From positions 1 to 34,777 of the forward strand of contig VGSS01000020.1 of NCBI GenBank assembly GCA_016874935.1: DNA of 34,777 bases, written 5' to 3'. The DNA comes from Deltaproteobacteria bacterium (lineage in GTDB: Bacteria; Desulfobacterota; BSN033; UBA1163). Made by a program: the position numbers and the translations under genes. The notes under the pieces were generated by a model. The model was not told the origin of the DNA, ran no database searches, and saw only the letters and a list, made by a program, of their open reading frames with translations. Position 1 is the first letter of the stretch. The number at the start of each line of letters is the position of its first letter. Shown one piece after another: positions 14,372-22,500 of this stretch.

Positions 14372-15805
14372 TTATAAATTCTTTCGAAGGATAGGTACAG
14401 CATACGGGCCTTCTCGGATGAAGGCCATAGTGGGTTCGATCCCCTTTTCCCGGTAGCGATAAACCGAAAAGAGGACCGCTTTCTGAACCATTTCATGAGC
14501 CTTTTCAAGAGAGGGTTTGATTCGTTTGCCTTTTAAAAAGTCGAGACCGCAGACCCCTGGAAGAAGGCAATAGTTCTTCCTCTCAATTTCAAGAGAGCAG
14601 TAGATCAATCCTTCCTCACCCACTTTTCTTAAAACTTTTCCCCAGACCTCGGGTTCCCATTGATCTTTAGTAAATTTCCAGCTAGGCATTTTCAATAGAT
14701 TAAGATATCCGTCCGGCCCCTGTAATTTGAGCAGGTGGATCAGACTTCGATATTCCGGAGACCCGATGGGTTCGATCAAGTCCCTGTTGTTGGCCGCGAT
14801 GATAATGACACCGCCTTCTTTCACCGCAGGAAGAGCCCCGACGCCGGCCTTTGCAGTCTGGTAATGATCCCTTCCCACATATCCGCTATGGGTGAGCACG
14901 ATATCGAACTCCTCCTTCAGAAGGATCTCCGCATAGCCCTTGATCATTTCAAAGGCCTTCAGGTTTGCCTCCTCCATATCCCCTGTGAAAATGCGGATGA
15001 GTTGCAAATCCTTGTTGAGATTGACATTGATCACAAAATCCACTCCAACCGTCCGGGCAACCTCCAGGGCCTCTTCATGGCAGGGATTTCCTTCGAGGAC
15101 GAGGTTCGTCGCATTGGGGTCTTCCAGATAGGTGGGGCCATGAAATTTCTGTATGGTCTTCACATCGACCAATCCGGGGCAGACCGATTTTCTTCCGCCT
15201 GAGATGCCGGTGAAAAAATGGCTTTCGACCAGTCCTGTGGCAATCTTCAAATCCGCAAAATAAAAGTCCCGGTTGACATAGACGTGGGTCCCTCTTCGGG
15301 TCGTCCCGATGCTCTCCAGAAGAGCCTGATTCTCGCAGTCGTGGTCCAGGATCGTATACTGGCGAACGACCTCCTCTCCATACATCTCCACCTTCTCTTC
15401 ATCAGTGCTCGGTCGGTGCATCCCGGTCGCCACAATGATCTTGACTTTCTCTCTCTTGATTCCAGAAGCCTCCAAGCGTCTCAATAATGGCCGAAGAATA
15501 CCGGCTTCCCCTTTATAAGGGACGGGCCGTGTGATGTCAGAAACCGCAATAGCAACGGAAATCCCCTCTGGAACCTTTCCTTTTTTTCGGATGATCTCCT
15601 CAAGAGAAGGACAGCCGATGGGATTTAAGAATGCCTCTTCAATCGCTTTCTGAGGATCGGATAATACATCCACCTCCTTCATGGTCAATTCAACACAATT
15701 CGGAGGCAATAAAACCTCAATGGCATTTCTACCGAATTCGACAGAGATTTTCTTCCAGCCCTGGGTATCAAATTTTTTAATTATCTTTTGGATGTCGGAT
15801 CTCAT
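14372..15805 (-). CDS. larA: LarA-family nickel-pincer-dependent racemase/epimerase
   Basis: LarA proteins use a nickel-pincer nucleotide to racemise lactate or related 2-hydroxy acids by hydride transfer. Residues match Lactiplantibacillus LarA with identical spacing: His130 in GMHRPST and His196 in VESHFFTG (catalytic pair, 66 apart, like His108/His174), Lys206 in SGGRKSVCPG (pincer attachment, like Lys184) and His222 in KFHGP (nickel ligand, like His200). DITRP at 90-94 is also conserved. At 477 residues it is about 50 longer than LarA, mainly at the C-terminus, as in several non-lactate LarA homologues, so the substrate is open. No larB, larC or larE is in the window. The ATG at 15805 follows GGGGAGGGAGG almost directly. 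Confidence 0.88.
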   Translation of the reverse strand: MRSDIQKIIKKFDTQGWKKISVEFGRNAIEVLLPPNCVELTMKEVDVLSDPQKAIEEAFLNPIGCPSLEEIIRKKGKVPEGISVAIAVSDITRPVPYKGEAGILRPLLRRLEASGIKREKVKIIVATGMHRPSTDEEKVEMYGEEVVRQYTILDHDCENQALLESIGTTRRGTHVYVNRDFYFADLKIATGLVESHFFTGISGGRKSVCPGLVDVKTIQKFHGPTYLEDPNATNLVLEGNPCHEEALEVARTVGVDFVINVNLNKDLQLIRIFTGDMEEANLKAFEMIKGYAEILLKEEFDIVLTHSGYVGRDHYQTAKAGVGALPAVKEGGVIIIAANNRDLIEPIGSPEYRSLIHLLKLQGPDGYLNLLKMPSWKFTKDQWEPEVWGKVLRKVGEEGLIYCSLEIERKNYCLLPGVCGLDFLKGKRIKPSLEKAHEMVQKAVLFSVYRYREKGIEPTMAFIREGPYAVPILRKNL

Positions 15806-15903
15806 CCTCCCTCCCCTTCGGGCAGTTCAAGATTTAAATGCGTTCACTGCTGGATTATTCCAATTTTGATAAAGATACGTCAAGGTCTTACATCTTTGGG
15901 TAG

Positions 15904-16292
15904 TCATGATAGAATGGCTTGAACCGCTTCGCCAGCGATCATTAACGCCTCTTCTACCTCCTCTTCTGAAGGCTCCACAGGCTCCCCCGGATAACGAAAA
16001 AGCCAGGCATATTCTGTAAGGGGTGCCGCTCTGTCAACAAAGGGCTTGAGGGTTATATCTTTGTCAAGACATTGCTCGCCGATTTCTTCAAGACTGTGCG
16101 TTTTTCTGAAAGGGATGTTGTGCCAGACAAGAAAAGCTTTAAAAGCCTTTTCTGTGCCTGTTGACAATGGTAGGCCACATCTCCAAGTAATGGCGGTAAA
16201 GCGGTCAGAGCATGCTCGGCAGATCTAAGATCCTGTGTTGCTTTGTTCAGCCATTCTTTGGTCTCTGAGATCAAAACAGGATCATGAGGCAT
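15904..16292 (-). pseudogene. HEPN-domain gene broken by a frameshift
   Basis: The first frame begins at the ATG at 16292 (MPHDPVLISETKEWLNKATQDL...) and runs to CQQA; the family continuation EKAFKAFLVWHNIPFRKTHSLEEIG appears in another frame and continues to a stop at 15904. HEPN proteins normally read CQQAAEKAxKAFL here; the DNA has GCACAG where GCAGCAG is expected, a one-base loss near 16152-16157. The product would be about 129 residues, the usual size. The start overlaps the nucleotidyltransferase stop by 11 nt, the usual MNT-HEPN arrangement. HEPN partners are RNase-like toxins or binding subunits; here the gene seems dead unless the shift is a sequence error. Confidence 0.8.
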
Positions 16293-16635
16293 ACAGTAAG
16301 ATCCCTTCCCGGATAACGGTTGCTGGTAGTGAGGCTTTGAGGTGCAATCGGCTCTCAAACGATTGATGAGGTAAGACCAACACATCTGCTGCAACTCGGG
16401 TACCTCGAAGCACCTGATAGGCCAAGCGGTTACGTCGTTTCTCAGGTGGAGCATTATCCGGAACAACGATCATTAAATCATAGTCGCTATCTTTGCTTTC
16501 ATCGAATCGAGCCTTCGATCCGAAGAGATAAATCCGCTCAGGTTGGAAGGCCTCAACCAGGCGATGAACGATTCCGGTTAAAATAGGGTCGTCTTGAAAT
16601 CGATTTGGACCCAACTCTTTGACGTTCTTTTTCAA
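16282..16635 (-). CDS. MNT-type nucleotidyltransferase (antitoxin-like partner of HEPN)
   Basis: A 117-residue minimal nucleotidyltransferase with the pol-beta signature GS(x)10DYD: GSKARFDESKDSDYDL at 39-54 supplies Asp51 and Asp53, and ADVLVL supplies the third acid, Asp84. Such proteins AMPylate and silence HEPN toxins in MNT-HEPN pairs. The frame starts at TTG (16635) with no clear ribosome site, and no ATG lies upstream of the domain, so initiation is doubtful. Its HEPN partner directly downstream is frameshifted, so the pair is probably decaying. Confidence 0.8.
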   Translation of the reverse strand: MKKNVKELGPNRFQDDPILTGIVHRLVEAFQPERIYLFGSKARFDESKDSDYDLMIVVPDNAPPEKRRNRLAYQVLRGTRVAADVLVLPHQSFESRLHLKASLPATVIREGILLYAS

Positions 16636-16743
16636 GGATTGAATTTCTCTGTTCTGATCTCTATGTAACGATCTTTTTTTCCTATATCATAAGGGATTCA
16701 ATTGTAAAGTCAAGTAATTTCAATCCATTTCATGGCAAACAAT

Positions 16744-16802
16744 CCCATTAGAAATTTCAGCCGCTGCGATTCAAAACCGATCTGTCCATTATTTCTAACG
16801 GG
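16744..16802. repeat. 59-bp inverted-repeat element (relative of 7115-7209)
   Basis: CCCATTAGAAAT (16744-16755) pairs with ATTTCTAACGGG (16791-16802) apart from one position. The inner part holds ATTCAAAACCG and GTCCATTATTTCTAAC, shared with the element inside the gene at 7108. Next to it GAAATTGGTCAA (about 16804-16815) and TTGACCATTTC (about 16843-16853) form another stem. The gap 16636-17072 otherwise holds only a terminator and a tRNA fragment. Confidence 0.55.
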
Positions 16803-16914
16803 AGAAATTGGTCAAAAAAGGTCTCGGTGAGAATGTTTGTGGTTGACCATTTCATCAGAGAAGATAAACTTTTTGTCTTTTAAACGGATGATGTTCAAAC
16901 AATGGCAAGAACGA

Positions 16915-16944
16915 AAAAAGGATCAGGTCAAAAAACCTGATCCT
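16915..16944 (-). terminator. Rho-independent terminator behind the tRNA-Cys fragment
   Basis: GGATCAGGT (16920-16928) and ACCTGATCC (16935-16943) form a 9-bp stem; on the minus strand six T residues follow. It lies just downstream of the tRNA-Cys 3' fragment, as the second terminator (17702-17736) lies behind the intact tRNA-Cys. Confidence 0.8.
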
Positions 16945-16956
16945 TCTATTTTACAT

Positions 16957-16985
16957 TGGAGGCGGAAACCTGATTTGAACCGGTG
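16957..16985 (-). repeat. tRNA-Cys 3'-end fragment, probable attachment-site scar
   Basis: 29 bp identical, except at two positions, to 17746-17774, the 3' end (T-arm, acceptor strand and CCA) of the intact tRNA-Cys, in the same orientation. The remaining part of a tRNA is missing. The two copies bracket about 760 bp containing vapBC and a terminator. Such direct repeats of a tRNA 3' end are typical of site-specific integration into a tRNA gene. Confidence 0.75.
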
Positions 16986-17072
16986 GCATTGAGTCTAAAT
17001 TTATGCTACCAATTCCTTAATGAGTGTGATATTATGTCAATAAATTCTTTTAAGAAAGGGAGTGGGAAAGGC

Positions 17073-17279
17073 ATGGAAGACATCGGGAAAATGATTCAAG
17101 AATTACCTCCTGAACTTCAAAAGGAAGTGGAGGATTTTGTAGTTTTTTTGAAGGGAAAAAAGGCGCGAAAACATGGCAAAAAGCTTCGCCAGGACTGGGC
17201 TGGTGCGTTAAGGGATTACCGTAACAAATACACTTCTCTTGAACTTCAGCAAAAAGCATTTGAATGGCGGGGTGATTAA
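17073..17279 (+). CDS. VapB-like antitoxin, DUF2281 type
   Basis: A 68-residue protein beginning MEDIGKMIQELPPELQKEVEDFVVFL, the pattern of DUF2281/VapB-like antitoxins, with a Lys/Arg-rich middle (KGKKARKHGKK) and a C-terminal ALRDYRNKYTSLELQQKAFEWRGD tail that would wrap the toxin. GGGAAAGGC precedes the ATG at 17073; in-frame ATGs at 16986 and 17034 would give longer forms that run into the tRNA scar. The stop is 3 nt before the toxin start. Its job is to neutralise the PIN toxin and probably to repress the operon. Confidence 0.8.
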   Translation: MEDIGKMIQELPPELQKEVEDFVVFLKGKKARKHGKKLRQDWAGALRDYRNKYTSLELQQKAFEWRGD

Positions 17280-17282
17280 ATC

Positions 17283-17678
17283 ATGTATCTGGTTGATACA
17301 AACGTCTGGCTTGAACGACTCCTGGATCAAGCAAGGGCTGAGGAAGTGGGTCAATTCTTTGATCGCATATCGTCAGATCAGGTATTTATAACAGATTTCT
17401 CATTTCACTCAATCGGAATAATATTGAGCAAATTGAACCAAAAAGAGGCATTGCTGCGTTTTGTTCAAGATGTCTTTTTAGATGGAGCTACCGGATTATT
17501 ACATCTTGAACCGGGTGACACTCAACGACTGGTTCGTACCATGGAAGATTACAACCTTGACTTTGATGATGCCTACCAATGTGTCGCTGCTGAAATACAT
17601 AATCTTACAATTGTTAGTTTTGACAGCGATTTCGACCGCACCCCACAAACAAGAAAAATCCCATCCGAAATCTTTTAA
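17283..17678 (+). CDS. VapC-like PIN-domain ribonuclease toxin
   Basis: A 131-residue single PIN domain, a metal-dependent RNase that usually cuts tRNA or rRNA. Acidic residues are Asp5 in VDTNVWLE, Asp93/95/96 in NLDFDDAYQ and Asp114/116/118 in VSFDSDFDRT. The Glu that most VapC proteins carry in the helix near residue 42 is replaced by FHSIGIIL, a variant I associate with a subgroup of PIN proteins, so activity cannot be taken for granted. It is 3 nt downstream of the antitoxin. The pair lies between two copies of the tRNA-Cys 3' end and is probably imported. Confidence 0.85.
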   Translation: MYLVDTNVWLERLLDQARAEEVGQFFDRISSDQVFITDFSFHSIGIILSKLNQKEALLRFVQDVFLDGATGLLHLEPGDTQRLVRTMEDYNLDFDDAYQCVAAEIHNLTIVSFDSDFDRTPQTRKIPSEIF

Positions 17679-17701
17679 GAGACTACAAAACTCCCCCTAT
17701 G

Positions 17702-17736
17702 CTAAAAAAAGGGATAAGGTAATCACCTTATCCCTT
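17702..17736 (-). terminator. Rho-independent terminator of the tRNA-Gly/tRNA-Cys unit
   Basis: AAGGGATAAGGT and ACCTTATCCCTT (about 17709-17720 / 17725-17736) form a 12-bp stem with a 4-nt loop; on the minus strand a run of T follows. It is placed 10 nt after the tRNA-Cys CCA end and may also stop vapC transcripts on the plus strand. Confidence 0.85.
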
Positions 17737-17745
17737 TCATTTTTC

Positions 17746-17820
17746 TGGAGGCGGCAACCGGATTTGAACCGGTGAATAACGGTTTTGCAGACCGTCGCCT
17801 TACCACTTGGCTATGCCGCC
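17746..17820 (-). tRNA. tRNA-Cys (anticodon GCA)
   Basis: Acceptor GGCGGCA at the 5' end pairs with TGCCGCC, followed by discriminator T and encoded CCA. The anticodon loop lies in GGTCTGCAAAACC, giving GCA; the T-arm has GGTTCAAATCC. Complete and apparently functional. Its last 29 bases recur at 16957-16985. Confidence 0.97.
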
Positions 17821-17823
17821 TTC

Positions 17824-17898
<75 letters not shown>

Positions 17899-17984
17899 TT
17901 TTTCTAAGGTAAAAATTAAAAGATTTGGGATTTAAAGTCAAGAGTTGAAAATAAGATGGGGAGATGGGGGAATAACAAAAAGAT

Positions 17985-18023
17985 AGTTCGGAGTGGGGAG
18001 TTCGGAGTGGGGAGTTCGGAGTG
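17985..18023 (+). repeat. 14-bp tandem repeat, 2.8 copies
   Basis: The unit AGTTCGGAGTGGGG occurs at 17985-17998 and 17999-18012, with AGTTCGGAGTG at 18013-18023, just downstream of the pgsA stop. A related, diverged stretch in the opposite sense (ACTCCGAACT) is seen near 32763-32795. Confidence 0.85.
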
Positions 18024-18033
18024 AAAAAGAAAG

Positions 18034-18597
18034 CTAAACGAGGATGGTTTTTAAAAACTTTCTAAAATAATCGATGCCCGAGAGAACGGCCAAAACCAGC
18101 GCCACCCAGAGTAGGATCATTCCGACCAGATGAAAGTCTATCCCTAAGTAGGAACCACCTAATATCAGAAAGAAGATGGAGGTCATCTCAAAGGCAGTTT
18201 TATACTTCCCGATCAGGCTTGAGGAGATAACAATCCCCTCGGAGATGGCGATCCCTCTCAATCCGGTCACTGCGATCTCCCTCCCAACGATGACAATCAC
18301 CATCCAGGAAGGAATCCCCCTTGCGGAGATCAGGGCGATCAGGGCTGTGACAATGAGGAGTTTGTCGGCAAGGGGATCCAGAAACTTTCCCAGGGTTGTC
18401 ACCATCTTCCAGCGTCTGGCCAAATATCCGTCCAGCGTATCGGTTAATGACACCAGGAGAAAGACAATGGCTGTGATGATCTGAAAGGTTTTACCTGTGG
18501 TGTAGAGAAGCAGGAGGATAACGGGAATAGCCAAAATACGAATGGCCGTCACCCCATTTGGGAGGCTTAACAGTTGCTGGTAACTCATTTTTCCCAT
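18034..18597 (-). CDS. pgsA: CDP-diacylglycerol--glycerol-3-phosphate 3-phosphatidyltransferase
   Basis: Makes phosphatidylglycerol phosphate from CDP-diacylglycerol and glycerol 3-phosphate in the inner membrane. The 187 residues have several membrane spans and an exact CDP-alcohol phosphotransferase motif DxxDGxxAR(x)8GxxxDxxxD: Asp53, Asp56, Gly57, Arg61, Gly70, Asp74, Asp78. The PgsA-type opening SLPNGVTAIRILAIPVI and the length agree with PgsA rather than cardiolipin or phosphatidylcholine synthases. The ATG at 18597 may be replaced by an ATG at 18588 (MSYQQ). It stands alone; the IS200/IS605-like remnant lies directly upstream. Confidence 0.92.
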   Translation of the reverse strand: MGKMSYQQLLSLPNGVTAIRILAIPVILLLLYTTGKTFQIITAIVFLLVSLTDTLDGYLARRWKMVTTLGKFLDPLADKLLIVTALIALISARGIPSWMVIVIVGREIAVTGLRGIAISEGIVISSSLIGKYKTAFEMTSIFFLILGGSYLGIDFHLVGMILLWVALVLAVLSGIDYFRKFLKTILV

Positions 18598-18603
18598 TGA
18601 ATT

Positions 18604-18765
18604 GAACTACCACCAGCTACAAGCGGGTGGATTCTCTACCGACTGAAGTCAGCTAAAGAAAAAACAAATCAGCACAGGAATTCTCACGAGGGAAAACCTG
18701 AAAAACCTGCACACAGTGTGAATACTAATATCTTCGCCTAAAGGCGAGGGTTTTCCTCCCCGAGT
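18604..18765. mobile_element. IS200/IS605-like palindrome-ended remnant (PATE-type)
   Basis: The left end has the imperfect hairpin CCACC(AGCTACAAGCG)GGTGG at 18610-18630 followed by ATTCTCTACCGACTGAAGTC. The right end has CGCC(TAAA)GGCG at 18735-18746 followed by GAGGGTTTTCCTCCCC. Subterminal hairpins instead of terminal inverted repeats, and the TAAAGGCGAGG block, are what I expect of IS605-group ends. GAGGGAAAACC (about 18688-18698) can pair with the right-end GGTTTTCCTC. No tnpA or tnpB fits in 160 bp, so it would be a non-autonomous or deleted copy. Confidence 0.6.
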
Positions 18766-18785
18766 GAGACAATAAGGCTAATAAA

Positions 18786-19382
18786 TCAGGGCTTATAGGA
18801 TTGGTAATAGCTCAATACTTTCCTCACATAATCTATTGTCTCTCGGTAAGGCGGGATGGATCGCAATTCAGAAACAATATTCTCGCCCGCATTGTAGGCG
18901 GCAAGCGAGAGGCGGAGGTCGTTATTAAAGAGAGAGAGGAGATGCCTGAAATAGCGAACCCCGCCATCAATATTCTCTCTTGGACTGAAGACATTTGCAA
19001 CATTCATTCGGAGGGCCGTCTCCGGCATCAATTGCATCAATCCCTTTGCCCCCTTTCTGGAGACCGCAAGGGGGTTAAATCCTGATTCGGCTTTGATCAT
19101 CGCCTTGACCAGGGCGAAATCGACATTATGTTTCTTGGAGAATTCCTCGATCAGTGAATCAAATTGGCTCTGATTCCTTATGGGTGTTACGTTGGAGCGG
19201 TTCTCCTCTCCCCTTACATCATCCCTGCTCTCCCTGATGTAGAGTTTAAACCTGGCGTCCCTCGGACAATTGGTAAAATGGATCACTCCATTTTCATCCA
19301 CCCAACGATAGATTCCCGCATAGGAAGTCCCCGCAAGCAAAACTAGGTGAATCAGGAAAATAGTGGCGATAATCAATTGCAC
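18786..19382 (-). CDS. lytic transglycosylase, SLT domain with DUF4124-like N-terminus
   Basis: Cleaves peptidoglycan glycan strands, forming 1,6-anhydro ends, in the periplasm. The proposed 198-residue product starts with a signal peptide (VQLIIATIFLIHLVLLAG), then a short DUF4124-like block (IYRWVDENGVIHFTN, about 24-38), then the SLT domain (about 75-190) with the catalytic Glu (about residue 99) in KAESGFNPLAVS, GLMQLMPET and the NAG-binding SLAAYNAGE. The GTG at 19382 was chosen because it gives a clean signal peptide and lies downstream of a probable promoter. The frame is open further to a TTG at 19457, but those codons overlap the promoter. Confidence 0.85.
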   Translation of the reverse strand: MQLIIATIFLIHLVLLAGTSYAGIYRWVDENGVIHFTNCPRDARFKLYIRESRDDVRGEENRSNVTPIRNQSQFDSLIEEFSKKHNVDFALVKAMIKAESGFNPLAVSRKGAKGLMQLMPETALRMNVANVFSPRENIDGGVRYFRHLLSLFNNDLRLSLAAYNAGENIVSELRSIPPYRETIDYVRKVLSYYQSYKP

Positions 19383-19425
19383 TGAATTTATATCCCCGAT
19401 CACTACTGTCCAAAAATTGATAAGA

Positions 19426-19454
19426 AACTTACCAGAACTTGCCTGTTCTGTCAA
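19426..19454 (-). promoter_or_regulatory. candidate promoter of the lytic transglycosylase gene
   Basis: On the minus strand TTGACA (19454-19449), a 17-nt spacer and TAAGTT (19431-19426, four of six matches). It implies transcription from about 19419 and so excludes the TTG start at 19457. Confidence 0.5.
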
Positions 19455-19574
19455 CAAGCGCTAAAGCTTCAACTTTTCTAAAAATTGTTTAACTTGTTGA
19501 TATATTTCGCTTATTCCTAAAATGCCTCCTAATTATTAATCAATAATTATGCAATCTCTATGCCTCATTGAGGC

Positions 19575-22500
19575 TTAAGTTGAAATTTCACTCCCTTTCT
19601 CCATCCCAAAGACCCTTCTCACGAATAATCGTATGTCATCCATAAGAGTATAAGCCACTGGTATAACGAAGAGGGTGAGGAGCGTTGAAGCGAACATCCC
19701 TCCGAAGGTTGCCCGGCCCATTCCAGCCCTCAGCTCTCCTCCTGCGCTATAACCCAGGGCCACCGGAAGAACCCCAAGCATTGTTGTCACAGCCGTCATC
19801 AGGATGGGCCGAAGCCTCACCGGCGCCGCTTGAAGCACGGCTGAATTCCTCTCCATTCCTTTTTCTCTCAAGGTATTCGTATAATCGACCAGCAGGATGG
19901 AATTTTTAACGACCAGGGCCGTCAGGGTGATCATGCCGATCATGCTGATGATGGAGATGGTATCACCGGTCAGATAGAGTGCGCCAAAGGCTCCTGCCGT
20001 ACTTAGGGGAAGGGCCAGCATCACGGTGAGGGGATGGAGAAAGCTATTAAATTGAATCGCCAGAACCATATAGATAATGATGATGGCCTGGATCAGGGCA
20101 TTGATCAGGTAGTGGAACGATTCTTTAAACGCCTCTGCCTGACCGAAAAAGCTGTGGGAATATCCTGAGAGAATCATCTTTTTCGCCAAATCCTCCATCT
20201 CTTCGATTGCGTCACCCAGGGTCTTTCCGCCAGAAGTTTCAGCATAAATTGTTGCGCTTCTCTGCCTGTCTTTGCGGTTGATCAGATTGGGACCGATTCC
20301 CTCTTCCACCCTGATGACCTGAGCCAGTTTGATCAACCCCCCTCTCGGAGTGCGAATCGAGATCTGTGCGATGTCTTCAGGACTCATCCTTTGATCCTTA
20401 ATCAACCTGAGCCTTACATCATAGCGCTTGGCCCTCTCCGCATCCTTAAACTTGGAGACCTCCTGCCCTCCGATCATCTGTCGGACGGCGGAAGATATTT
20501 CGCGGACATCCACGCCTGCATCGGATGCCTTATTCCGGTCGATAAAGACCCTCACTTCAGGCTTCGTCAATTCGAGATCGGAGCTGACATCCACAAACCC
20601 CGGACGCTTCATCATCTCCGCCATAATCTGATTGGATATCGCCTCCAGTTCCTTCACTTCCGGGCCTTTAATGTCAAACTGCAGGGGGGCCCCACGCCTT
20701 CCCCCCACGGCAACGGGCTCGAAGTCTTCGATATAGACTTTACATCCTGGGACTCCCCGAACCTCCTCCCTCAGGCCGGCCATAACCTCATGCTGTGTGC
20801 GCTTTCTCTCCCCGCGGTCTTTCAGGGCAATCAGCAATATCCCTTTGTTCACCTCTTTCCGAGCGCCCACACCGATCGTGGAAAAGATATTTTTAACCTC
20901 GGACAAGTTAAGGGCCAGGTCCTCCACTTTCCTCATTTTATCATCCGTGTAATGGAGAGTGGATCCCGTAGGGGTCTCCAGATGAATGAGGAAACGGCTT
21001 TCGTCCGATTTGGGGACAAATTCCTTCTTCAGATTGATGAGGATGCCCACGCTCCCGAAAAAAATCAATGTGGCGATGGCCACAATAACCCACCGGTGAC
21101 TCAGACAGAAACCCAGAGCCTTCCGGTATTGGTTTTCAAGCCGTTCATAGCCGCGCTCAAAAAAGAGGGTCAGCTTGCTCCTCTTCTCTTCCACCCTCAG
21201 GAACCGGGAACAGAGCATTGGGATCAGAATCAGCGCAATGACAAGTGAGGCAATGACGGAGGTGGCTACGGTGACGCCGAACTGATAGAAGAACCGTCCG
21301 ATAATCCCTCCCATGAAGGCAACAGGGATAAAGACAGCGGCAATGGAGAAGGTCGCGGCCGCGGCCGCAAAGGCAATCTCTGAAGCTCCTCCCTTTGCGG
21401 CGGACATTCGATCCCCCCCCTCTTCCATGTGACGGTAGATATTTTCGAGGACGATGATCGCATCATCGATGACCACCCCTACCATCATCGAGAGGGCCAG
21501 CATTGTCATATAGTTTCGCGTAAACCCCATAAAATGCATGATGCCGAAGCTGGCGATCAGAGAGGCGGGGATCGCAAGGGCTGTGATGATCGTGCTCCGG
21601 ACGCTGAGTAGAAAGAAGAACATCACTCCAGCGGCAAGAATCCCGCCCAGGAAGACATCATACCCCACATCGGAAATTGCATCTTCGATGAAAAAAGAAC
21701 TGTCAAAGGAAACGGAGACCTCGACCCCAGGAGGAAGGGTTTTATTCATCTCAACGAGCTTTGATTTGACCGTGCGGGCCACCTCCACCACATTGGCTCC
21801 GGAACGGGGAATGATGCTCAATCCAATCGCAGGGATCCGATTAAACCGGGCAATCGATCGGACCGGTTCTGTCCCATCCTCGGTCCAACCGACATCCTTC
21901 AGGCGGATGGGCGCCCCATTCTGATAGGTAATGATCAGGTTGTTGAACTCCTCGATATTACGGAGTTCACCTAAATTCCGGACAGTAAACTCACGATCAA
22001 CGCTTTCAATGATCCCGCCGGGCAGTTCCACATTCTTCGTCAGAAAAGCCTTGGCGACATCATTCGAGGTCAGCCGGTGGGCTTCCAGCTTCTTTCCGTC
22101 AAGCCAGACCCGAATCTCCCTCTTCGCATAGCCATCTAAGTTGATGGTTCCAACACCATGGATCGACTCCAACTGAGGCCTCAACACCTCATCGGCAATC
22201 ATTCCCAACCGCTGAAGGGGAAGGTTGCCCCTCATGGAAAGCCAGAGAATGGGAATGGCATTGATGTCGAGTTTATCGATGACAGGCGGATCAATATCGG
22301 TCGGCAGTTTCCTTCTTGCCAGATCGACTTTGGCCCTCACATCCTGAACCGCGGAATCGATATCGCGGAAGAGTTCGAATTCAACCACGACCTGTGAAAA
22401 ACCATAACCGCTTGCGGAGGTGATATGTTTGACGCCCTCGATGGTGTTGAGCTGTTCTTCGATGGGATCGGTCACATCGGTATCCATCACTTCCGGTGCA

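Noticed and set aside
17985-18023. CRISPR array
   Set aside because: Units are contiguous 14-mers without spacers, and no cas gene is in the window; the 21-bp repeats at 34489-34550 likewise have no spacers.
20391-21248. 285-codon plus-strand frame opposite the RND pump
   Set aside because: Lies entirely within the well-supported RND gene in antisense; His/Pro-rich, no domain.
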